Below, in pieces: positions 1 to 9,200 of a DNA stretch of 64,000 nt. Position numbers and translations under genes: made by a program. The notes beneath the pieces were generated by a model. It made no database searches. It was not told the DNA's origin and saw only the letters and a list, made by a program, of their open reading frames with translations. This stretch comes from Bremia lactucae. Taxonomy: Eukaryota > Oomycota > Peronosporomycetes > Peronosporales > Peronosporaceae. Within the stretch, counting starts at the first letter, position 1; every line of letters begins with the position of its first letter. The stretch spans positions 2,226,901-2,290,900 of the forward strand of contig NC_090616.1 of NCBI RefSeq assembly GCF_004359215.1. The letters are read 5' to 3'.

Positions 1-1544
1 ATGGTGCATTTAGCACCATGTAAGACATCGATCACAGGCAAGGAGGCAGCTCTCTTGTTCCTGGATCATGTTTACCGACTACACGGGATGCCCGAGTCCA
101 TAGTATCGGACCGGGATCCACGTTTTACGTCTGATTTTTGGCGACATGTGTTCGAGCTGCTAGGTAGCAAGCTCCACATGTCGACCGCAAATCATCCCCA
201 GACCGATGGCCAAATAGAACGTGCCAATCGGGTCGTGGCGGATGTCTTACGCACTATAGCAACTCCCAAAGAGTGGAGCAAGCAATTGCCCTCTGTCGAG
301 TACGCTATAATAACAGTGTCCACGCCAGTACGGGTAAGACGCCGTTTTATATTAACGGACTGCGCCATCCTCGGGCGCCAGTTTCGGGTGTGCCCAGCCC
401 GAGTCTTAGTGGGGAAGGGCCTATAACTATGCTCGGTGCGAAAGAGTAATATAGTTTCGTCAATATGACGATGATTCATGAGGGTATCATCTCAAAGACT
501 GAAATTTGCCCTAGTGACTCTGTCAGTTTTGCAGTAGTTTATAGAACTTCGTCATATGACCGACCTCTTCGCGGTATCATAGGCAAATTTGATGCTAAAA
601 GCGTGAGCAAGGCTCAACGTTTTGTAAATGAGCGATTAGCCATCCCAGTAAAAGTCCATGACGCGATGGCAAGCTAACAGGACAAGAATGTGCGGACCGA
701 AATGATCGCAATAATAATGAACGCTTTAGAGTGGGTGAAAAAGTACTATTAAGAACTCCAACCTAAGAATGCAATTTCTGTACTACCTGGAGGTACTACG
801 AAGTTGCTGCCGCGTTTCATTGGGCCCTTTACGGTGGTAGAAAGTTGGAGACCTAAATTATAGGCTCACCCTTCCCACGTATATGAAGACGCACCCCGTA
901 TTTCACGTGGGTCGTCTGAAACGGTATGTAGACCCACATGAGGTCACATGCCCCCATCCGTCGAAGGAGACCGATGGCGACGCCGACTGTGAGTCGAGCG
1001 TCGTTCGGGTGAGGGGACGGTGAAGGCGAAAAGCTATCGAACCGACGCCCCCTTCCCCCACGAACAGAACTTGGAGAGCGAGGGACATCACGCGAGTAAC
1101 GCGGATCCCTCAGCATTATCCGTTCGAAAAGGTCCAAGCAAGTCTTCAGGCGTCCATAACCCTGACGAGCCCAGCTCGGACATCAACGAGATCCGCGGTC
1201 AGTCACAAGACTTGACCCTCGAGATCCAAAATACGTCGTTGTTCAGCAGCGTTTAACACATGCGACTGAACGGACGAAGGTAAGGCAGCCGCGAGTAGGT
1301 GGGCGAGATCGCCACTCCTATCGGGCGCCGCCTGCACTAAATGTATGCAGATGAAAAAAAACGCTTCCTAGTTGGAAAGTTGCTTACCCACAGCTTCGTC
1401 AAGCAAAGGTATCAGATCCTCGTCCAATGGAAAGGTTACCCGAAGAGTTTCGACTCTTGGGAACCGATCGATACCCTACCTATTGATGTGCCCGGCTTGG
1501 TGGCTGCCTACGAAAAGGAGCACCAGCTGAGGCCTCTTCGCTAG
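1..1544 (+). mobile_element. 3' part of Ty3/gypsy (family B) pol: integrase core and chromodomain
   Basis: The window opens inside a gypsy polyprotein. The integrase core is readable at about 1-300, with the second catalytic Asp in SDRDPRF, the HPQTDGQIERANR block carrying the catalytic Glu, then the SVEYAI region. The frame breaks after about 310. The downstream pol C-terminus (465-1260) is broken into several frames by stops and small indels. A chromodomain lies at about 1341-1544 (RFLVGKLLTHS, QILVQWKGYPKSFDSWEP) and ends in TAG. The segment is nearly collinear with 38100-39403 of the family B element, so this is a truncated family B copy. No 3' LTR follows; at about 1570 the sequence changes into reversed family A gag. 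It is not functional as it stands. Confidence 0.85.
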
Positions 1545-1570
1545 TCTCAAATGGACTAGCAAAAGTATCG

Positions 1571-1910
1571 TTCTGAGAAGAAAAGGGGTACAGTACCGCC
1601 CATGATTTCTTTCACACGCAAGTGGGCGAAATTAATTCGCTGCGACCGCCGTTTCTTTGCATCGGAATGCGGATGAATTCCTGCGCCGCATTCAGCTGTT
1701 TCACCGACGATGTGACGAGTCCTTATGGCATCGTCCAACTCGACAAACCATCTTAAGAGGGAGTCTTCTTCGACTCCCCTATACTTAGAGATGCCAGTCT
1801 TTAAGGTTTCCGGACGACGCGGGTGCGTCATCCCAGGTACAGGGGTTTGTACCTGTTGTAACCTCAACAGTTCTGCCTGTTGAGAGCCTTGCTGATTCAG
1901 CTTGGCTTTT
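1571..1910 (-). pseudogene. Family A gag remnant, reverse strand
   Basis: Reading leftwards from about 1900, the protein matches the family A gag copies at 12535 and 25871, with RLQQVQTPVPGM, SKYRGVEEDSLLRW and ELDDAI in order. Similarity stops at about 1705, after the RHIV codons, and unrelated sequence follows to 1571. The gag start region is also missing, because the LTR joins gag directly at about 1910. Both ends are therefore deleted. The internal break falls within a few bases of the break in the copy at 25871. Confidence 0.75.
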
Positions 1911-2358
1911 TGAAACGGGGCACGGCCGAGTTGTACTGCTTCAGTACAAGTCTACTTCACACTACTTCAGTACAAGTCTACTTCGCACTCCCTCAGTGCG
2001 AGTGGCACTTCACGTACTTTACTACGTGCAGAGGTAGACTCTCTTCAAACAGTCGCTTTAAAAGGGTTAATTAAAACTGTATTAATATAATGCTCTTGTG
2101 TTTCTATCTATTTAATACTAACTTAATTATTAACTAATACAAAACATGTAATTAAGTCTTATCTGTCTCTCTCTTTGCGCGCGTCCAGCGCTGACTGGAC
2201 CGCGAAGAAAGTAGATATAATGGTCTATGTCTAGCAATGGATAAGCTTTTAGAATATTACCATGTAAAGTAGTATTATCCAAATAATATTTACCTTTTCG
2301 ATTGTATTAATTAAAAACTTTTAAGCGTTAATTTCGTGGAATGATACACCCTGTTACA
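1911..2358 (-). repeat. Family A LTR, reverse strand
   Basis: The right end gives TGTAACAGGGTGTATC on the reverse strand. The body shares the TTCAGTACAAG palindrome, the GCAGAGGTAGACT block and the A/T-rich tract ending in TTAATTA with the other family A LTRs (3622, 4447, 12024, 26346, 52011). The length of about 450 bp matches the intact copies. The ends are slightly decayed. Confidence 0.85.
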
Positions 2359-2995
2359 TTCTGCATTGGGGGGCTGGTTAGCGTAAATTTTGGTGTGGCT
2401 AGCGGATCCCTAGAAAAATATATTAAACAACGTTATTTACTCAAAAATGTTGAAATACATTGATTACTGTTAAAAATTGTTGTCAGATTTAAATTTCTTT
2501 TAAGAAAACTTTTTCTGTGAAAATTATAAAAACATTGATTAAATATGTAAGTAACTGTAAAAAATCAAACGAGATTCTGATAGTAATGCTCATTTATCAA
2601 TACCATTGATGATATAATGGGACAAGTTTTTCTATAAGAAGAATTATTAATTAAGTGATAATGTGATGTAAAAATTTACTTAAAGCAATAAATGTTTCTA
2701 AGAAAAAGATAAAGCTAATTACGAAAATATCAACTGTAGGTTGTAAAATAAATTAAAAGAAAAACAATACTCTTCAACTTCCAAAAAAAATACTTGACGA
2801 AAATAAAATCATATTTATTTCTTAAAATATAAAAGTGTGATTTTTTTGATAAGCAATATCATACCTTTTTACGCCAAACATACTTACAGAGTTTCAAGTG
2901 AAAAAAAGGAGATAAAATATTCGGAGATAATACAGGTAAAAGTTTTGAGAATTCAAAAACACCAACCGAACTCTTGGTCAGAAAAAAAATTATTG
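2359..2995. other. A/T-rich spacer, no gene seen
   Basis: The stretch is strongly A/T-rich with no credible ORF or repeat match elsewhere in the window. It ends where similarity to 18S rRNA begins. Confidence 0.6.
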
Positions 2996-3335
2996 ACGAC
3001 GTCTTCGAGTCGGGCAATTGGAAAGAGTACAATTTTGAATCCCTTAACGAGGATCAATTGGAGGGCAAGTCTGGTGTGTTACACCGCACAGGCCCTTCAA
3101 TTGATGATTGGTTAGTTTCTGTATTTCTAATCATATACACCTTTTGGGTGCACAGGACAAGACCACCTCCCATTATGCTTTGGAGGATTTGTCGGCCTCG
3201 GGTATCGAACTCGGGACCTCCCGGTCCTGAAGTGAGTGGCGGACCACTACACCACCAGAATCGGTGGTAAAGGGCCAGTCTAGTGCCAACAGCCGCGGTA
3301 ATTCCAGCTCCAATAGCGTATATTAAAGTTGTAAT
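2996..3335 (+). pseudogene. Fragment of 18S (SSU) rRNA gene, interrupted by a SINE
   Basis: Bases about 2998-3076 read through the SSU segment containing GAGTCGGGCAATTGG, CCCTTAACGAGGATCAATTG and GAGGGCAAGTCTGGTG. Bases 3284-3335 resume with GTGCCAACAGCCGCGGTAAT, the universal 515/530-loop region (one change from the canonical CCAGCAG), then CCAGCTCCAATAGCG. The two halves are separated by about 200 bp of tRNA-derived sequence flanked by imperfect copies of GGGCAAGTCTGGTG. Only about 130 nt of rRNA are present, with several substitutions, so this is a dispersed rDNA fragment and not a functional rRNA gene. It abuts a decayed secreted-protein gene on the other strand. Confidence 0.9.
3077..3271 (-). 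mobile_element. tRNA-derived SINE inserted in the rDNA fragment
   Basis: On the reverse strand the unit begins about 3270 with an A-box-like TGGTGTAGTGG (3243-3254) and a B-box-like GAGTTCGATACC (3201-3212), spaced as in a tRNA-type Pol III promoter. A non-tRNA tail of about 110 nt follows. It is bounded by GGGCAAGTCTGGTG (3063-3076) and GGGCCAGTCTAGTG (3272-3285), a 14-bp duplication with two mismatches, as expected from target-primed insertion. It is too degenerate to be a working tRNA. Confidence 0.7.
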
Positions 3336-3368
3336 GCAATCAATGTTGTTGCAAATTCGAACTCAATT

Positions 3369-3586
3369 TTAGCATCCCCAACCGCCACCCCAGCCTCTGC
3401 CCCAGCCCCCGAAACCGCCCCAGCATATCCACCCTACGGTCCTTCCCAACCCCAAAACTCTTTCTGGTTGTTGTCACGGTTGTTTTCAGTAGCAGAAGTC
3501 GCCTCAGCCGGAGTCGATGCAGTACGTACAGCAGGCTGATTGGCAGCAGCAACGTTTATGGCCGCAATCGCAGCAGAAAACTTCAA
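3369..3586 (-). pseudogene. Decayed small Gly/Trp-rich secreted protein, copy 1
   Basis: The reverse strand encodes a hydrophobic Ala-rich leader (KFSAAIAAINVAAANQ), a linker PAVRTASTPAEATSATENN, RDNNQKEFWG, and then a Gly/Trp-rich tail (WGGFGGWGRGWGGG) ending in TAA. The leader resembles a signal peptide, but the initiator position reads TTG where ATG is expected. A TGG-to-TAG change and a 1-nt deletion separate leader and tail. A second copy lies at 27329-27605 and supports this reading by alignment. Such short secreted Gly-rich proteins are common in oomycete secretomes; function is not predictable from this. Confidence 0.65.
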
Positions 3587-3621
3587 GATTATAATAATTG
3601 GGCAAATAACAGATCAAACGC

Positions 3622-4075
3622 TGTAACGAGGTGTATCGTTACATGAAATTAACACTTAAAGGTTGTTAATTAATACATTATCTAAAAGGTAGATAATATT
3701 TGGAGGATATTACTTTATATCGTAATATCCTAAATTCTTATCCATAAATAGGTATAGACCATTATATCTATTCATTCCGCAGACTAATCAGCTGTAGGAG
3801 TAATCAAAGAGAGTTACAAGATAAGATAGAGATAAGAATTCATTTACATGTTTAGTATTAGGTTATAGTTAAGTCAGCATTTACAAAGATAAATTAAGAG
3901 ACACTTAACTATAATAATACAGATTTCATTTTTATTCTCTTAAGTTAACTTGTCTCAAGGGAAGTCTTCCTCTGCACGTACAGTGTACGTCACCTAACGA
4001 AAGGCACCACTCACAACTGAAGCAGTGTGAAGTGGACTTGTACTGAAACAGTACAAGTCGTAGTGCCCCGTTACA
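3622..4075 (+). repeat. Family A LTR, forward
   Basis: It starts TGTAACGAGGTGTATCG and ends CCCCGTTACA, 454 bp. Near its 3' end it carries a quasi-palindrome, a decayed form of CTTGTACTG-AAG-CAGTACAAG. It is followed by a variant of the primer-binding motif (AGGTAGCACTTTGTAG) and the gag leader. Confidence 0.9.
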
Positions 4076-4125
4076 CCAGGTAGCACTTTGTAGTCCGTCC
4101 AAGGACCACATTTCCCACATCTAAC

Positions 4126-4445
4126 ATGGACATGTTAGATGGTAGTGGGAATACGCATCACGTTTCCCCTGAAAGCTACTCCTTTCTAAGTGATATAGAA
4201 AGGAGTGCGGTTGAACGAATGAGTTCATCCGTAGGAAACGATGCAATCCTGGCATTACTGTCCAACTTAGACAGAGATGCCCTCCATTCAACCGTCGCCA
4301 AGTTCATACAACATGAACTTGACGAGATGAAGGAAAAAGTAGCCTTGCTGAATCAGCAAGGCTCTCAACAGGCGGAACTGTTGAGATTACAACAGGTACA
4401 GACCCCTGTACCTGGGATGACGCAAACGCGTCGTCCCGAAACTCT
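4126..4445 (+). pseudogene. Family A gag, 5' fragment
   Basis: The ORF begins ATGGACATGTTAGATGG about 50 nt after the LTR and encodes the N-terminal domain seen in other family A copies (GNTHHVSPESYSFLSDIE, then a charged helix DEMKEKVALLNQQ). It stops abruptly at the single ambiguous base N at 4446, after which the sequence is an inverted family A LTR. The rest of gag is absent. Confidence 0.85.
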
Positions 4446-4446
4446 N
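4446..4446. other. Ambiguous base (N) at an inverted LTR junction
   Basis: This is the only N I saw in the window. It sits exactly where forward gag meets reverse LTR sequence, so the junction may be an assembly join or a collapsed hairpin. Confidence 0.8.
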
Positions 4447-4827
4447 GTGGTGCCTTACGTTATTTCACGTACACTCGTACGTGCAGAGGAAGACTTCTCT
4501 TAAGGCAACTAGCTTTAAGAGGGTAAAATAAAAACTGTATTAATATAATTAAGTGTCTCTTGTTCTATCTTTGTAAATGCTAACTTAATTATAATCTAAT
4601 ACTAAACATATAACTGAATTCTTATCTCTATCTTATCTGTAACTCTCTCTTTCATTACTCCTACAGCTGATTAGTCTGCGGAATAAAATGGTATAATACC
4701 TATTTATGGATAAAAATTCTGAATATTACTATATAAAGTAATATCCTGTAAATATTATCTACCTTTTAGATAATATATTAATTAACAACCTTTAAGTATC
4801 AATTTCATGAAACGATACACCGTTACA
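4447..4827 (-). repeat. Family A LTR, reverse strand, truncated
   Basis: It shares the TACGTGCAGAGGAAGACTTC block and the A/T-rich tract with the forward LTR at 3622 and ends CGTTACA on the right. About 60 bp of its 3' end is missing at the N. Together with 3622-4075 it makes an inverted LTR pair around a gag stub. Confidence 0.85.
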
Positions 4828-4879
4828 GGAGTCATCTATAAAGGCCGAAAATATGAAGGTATTTTACGGCTGTTTAGTG

Positions 4880-5120
4880 AATGGAAGACCGTCGAGCTTA
4901 GCACTTTGACGGACAGCAAGTTCTATGACCTCTTCCGCAAGGAGAAAAAGTTGAGATTACAGAAGTCGCGGAGCTGCTGGGTCGTAACGCTTTGGGCGAT
5001 CAATCCCAGTGCCTTCGTGTCTTTCATAAACCACGCATCCGTGACGTCATTATCGTCCTTGACAGCCAAGATGTGCCCCATCAGTCTTTCTTTGGCAAAT
5101 GTCATCCTCAGTGTGTAAAC
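4880..5120 (-). pseudogene. Ty1/copia-type gag fragment
   Basis: The reverse strand encodes RLMGHILAVKDDND, DAWFMKDTKALGLIAQSV and QLRDF in one frame (5105-4923). This matches the pattern of copia gag (UBN2-type) proteins, in which a residue pair ...AW is followed by K-A-x-x-x-I. Only about 60-70 residues survive. No LTR or pol of this class is nearby. Confidence 0.5.
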
Positions 5121-6246
5121 TTACCTTCACCCTAGAGGTATTCGGTGCGCTTGGTGGCCATAGCGCGTGAAGCATTGTTGAGTAAAGAAGGTTAAAGGCA
5201 GGTGAACCTGTTGAGTATACGACAAACTATAGAGTGACTGCTTTTTTGGCCGCTTGTTCACTTGCCCTTTTGCTACCCCGAAGTCTTTTGCACGCAAATT
5301 AATTTTATCTTTACCAACACACGATCGCCTACATTTTCGTCATCAATGTCCGCCAGTATGACATTTGCCGTAAATATAATTATAATCTGTAACTTCACCG
5401 GCTTTTACAAACTTGTGGAACGACTTATCTTTACAACATGCTTATAATCAGCCTAATGCGGCTACTATACCGACACAGACGCCAATGTCGAGGAAGGATG
5501 TTCTTCAGAACAATATAGTGGCATGAACGATGTACAGAGCGCTTGTTTTAGTCGATGGCTGTTTTCAACTGCTCATGCGAGCTAGTGATATTCGCTTACA
5601 GCGGTTAGCGCGGAAAAAAGGGAATGTAAGACGAAATTCGTTAAGCCGATTTTTTTTAAAACAATTATCATCATTCTCTAATTTCATGTTGAAACAGCAG
5701 TGCATCATAATTAAAATAAAACCATGTTACCAAACAAATGTTACATTCCCAGAAGCTATCAAGTTATTTGTGCAGGACTAGCATACTATTTTAGTGTTCA
5801 ATTGAGAAAGGATTTAGTGTTTTAAAATACAGCCTTCCCTCTGACAACTAGTAGCCACGTTTTGATCAGATAGAAGCGGTTATTAGTTATCGGATTACTG
5901 TAACAAAAAATTAGCAAATATAGAACCACCACGATAAAACTTAAATCCTATAAGGTAACGAAAGTTATTTGATTTTGGGGATAAGTTATCAGACGGAGGA
6001 CTGGAGTCACTTGTTATAAATATCGTTCAGGAAAAATTATTACATGTAGCTTTAAATTACTACTTCCATAGAAGTCATGAGACTAGGATGTTGAATATAT
6101 GGTAAAGGCTGCCTTTTAAGTAACTTTAACAATGTTGGACCAGAAGTATCGACGTTTTTTACTCGCAACAAAGTAGTCACTTTCATAGCCAACAATCGAC
6201 ACTGTTCTCTCTATTTTTGCTAATTGGTAGTTTAAATACGTCGTTT
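5121..6246. other. Spacer with a short family C reverse-transcriptase scrap
   Basis: Bases about 5437-5620 match the family C RT around 44590-44720 (AAGGATGTTCTTCAGAA, TGCTCATGCGAGCTAG) with frame breaks. The remainder, including 5640-6246 downstream of the ANK-TIR gene stop, holds no ORF or repeat that I can support. Confidence 0.55.
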
Positions 6247-9200
6247 CTACATGCGAATATGCGTGCTCGGAAGGTCCAAGCGGGCTTCCTCAATATCCGA
6301 CAACGACTCAAAGTTCCGTGTCACGGAAGACAGCAATAACTCGTCCCCAGTAATGCAATGAGTCTCCATCGCATTGGCTCCATCTGCCAGTATTTGTTCC
6401 TCGTCGTCGTTTTTTTCAAACGTAAACGAGACAAATGATGTATTGACACTTGCAATTCGGGAGCTAAGATTGCCACTTCGCGCACTATCGAACAACTCGT
6501 CGCGTTCGGTATAAAAGTGCCGCAAACCCTGCACAAGTCGTTGGACACTTGGTTTAAAACTCATGCCATTGCCCATAAAATGAAACAATTCGTTCCGAGC
6601 AAGCGAGTATCGTTTATCTAATCCTAAATCCAAGTCATTAATAACAATTGGAAAAATGGGTCGTTTTTTGTCTTCGGCAAATGCCAATTGGTCCCGCACC
6701 AATTCATTTGCCATTGTCTGATTCGATAAAATCACGATAAAGCATGAACACTGCAAAATAGCATATTGAGCCGCTTGGATACGCGACTCAAAGTCTTGGC
6801 CGTCAATGCTCCGGTCCCCGTAACACACAATGCCCGCGTTCGTGAGTTCACGAAACAATTGCTGGACAAACCCCAAGTGTTTCTCGCCATGCGATAGAAA
6901 CACAAATGGACGATGGGCATCCATGGCATTGGGGTCATATTGCAAAAACAGCCCCGATGATCGCGTACTTGCGACCATAGTGGACGTTGTGGCCTGCTTC
7001 CGTCCATTTCGTGGAAGATGCATGGCAATATTTTGCCGTTGAATTGCTTCGCGGTTCTTTTCAATTTCATCCCGCACCCCATCGAGAAGGAACCGAAATT
7101 GGGTCTGAAACTTGGTTTCGTCATATTCGTACTCAATTTGCCGCACATTTACAACATTCCGTCGAATTTGCGTAATTGCACATTCAAATGGAATCAATTG
7201 ACGCGTATAGAGATACACTTGCAACTCTTCACCAATGGCTACATTTTCCGCTGAAACGGCCACAATCGGCGTGCCAACTTGTTTGGCCAGTGCCAATTCT
7301 TTCATGCACCATTCTGATTGGGCATAATCTTCCGTCAACAGACAGAGCACGACCGCAGCATTCGTAATCCCGCGAGCAATTTCTTCTCGCCAAACCGACC
7401 CCCCCCCTATCCCACTCGGATCCATCTGGTCCAACCACGTCGTCACATTTGCTTCTTCCAAGGCATTGCGTACTTTCTGCGCAAATTCCGCATGGGAATG
7501 GGTATAACTAATCATAACATCCCGCTGTCCTGCAGCCCGTTTAATCTCAAAGAGTAACCGTGTCGACGTCGTACAGTCTAATGGCCGTAACCCCTCCACA
7601 TTCATTTTTAATAAATTCCCGCCAGTGGCTAAAATGGCCAACGCCGATTGTTCGTGGCCTTCCCGCACGGCCAAGTGCAATGCGGTGTCACCCGTAAGCG
7701 GCAACGCGGCATTAATGTCGCCCCCCGCGGCAGTTAAGAGACTAAATACTTGGCGTGTGGCATCGTGGCCACACGCAGCGCACAACAGTGGCGTCATGTG
7801 CTCGGCATCAACCAAATGCACGTCTGCACCTGCCGTCAAGAGCGCGTGCACAACGTCTGTGCGATGAAGACGTGCGGCCCAATGCAACGCTGTGCGTCCA
7901 CGTGCGTCTTGGAAATGGACATCCGCATGGGCTTCTAAAAGCAACTCGACGACTTGCAAAGCGCCACGAATGGCTGCCCAATGTAACGGGGTACGTCGAT
8001 TTAACCCAACGTACCCCATTTCACCCAAACAATTGACATCCGTGTGTTTTCGTAAAAAATGACGCACGCGTTCCACGTCATTCTCCGCGGCAGCTGAATG
8101 GAATGGCGTCAATGCCACGTCACCTCCCCATTCTTCTAATTCGTGCGCCACTGCGTAATTGCCACGCAAATACGCGAGTTGCAAGGCCGTTAACGTGTTC
8201 AGGTACCCCGGATCGGGTACTGCCAATGGATCGGCTCCGTGGACAAGCAATTCCCGTACTACATCAGGGTGTTCGGCTAAGAAAAGAGGGGGTACGCGAT
8301 CGCATCGATACGAGGACCGTGCGAGGGTATGCGGGGACGCCCCATGGCCGAGTAACCACCGAACCGCGTCTAATTGACCCGTCGAGACTGCACAATGAAG
8401 TGGCGTAACGAGCGTCGAGCGAAAGAGGGACGCAACGGATTCCTCTTCGCTTCCGCCACTGTCACCGCCAGGACGAGCAACAAAATAACGCGCAAAGTAC
8501 CAAAAGAGATCACCCGTGGAGAAGCGTACGCGACTGAATTTATCCATAACCGTGACCTCAAAGCCACGAGCTACGAGGAGTTCCAAGGCTGGGATATTTC
8601 CATGGTACGCGGCTAAGTGGACGGGGTTTTTTCGGGATTGTGCAAAAAGACCCAAAAATAAGGTCGAGGGCGCATAGGTGGTACGAGGAAACCCGTGGGT
8701 GGCAGTGGTTAAACCCGCGGCTTCGGCGTAATCTAAAATGTCGCACATTTCCCGCAAATTGCCTTGACGCGTGGCTTTGTATAACCGTTTCCGTACCACT
8801 GCCAGTGCTTTATTTGATTGTGTCATAAGTTGATCCACACCAGGATCCATCATACGTTTCCGAACGTCGCCAGTCTGATCACTTTCGTGAAACGCTCCGA
8901 GCAACATTTTCACATGTTCTCGGAAACGTGCAAATTGCTGCAACTCGATGAAAATACCAACGAAAGCAATCATACTAATTAGTGCAAATACTTGCACGGC
9001 TCGAATGCCACACGCAAAAACGCCACCTTTAAAAAACATGTAGAAAAAAAAAATCACCACAACAGCCTGAAACAAGATTAATTGCACTGCAACAATTTCG
9101 CAAAATTGAAACACCACGCGGCGTTTGATTTTCGTAAGATTGCCACTGTCTTCTTCGTCGTCGTCTAAATCCATGCCCCCACTGCCAGTTGGCATTTCCC

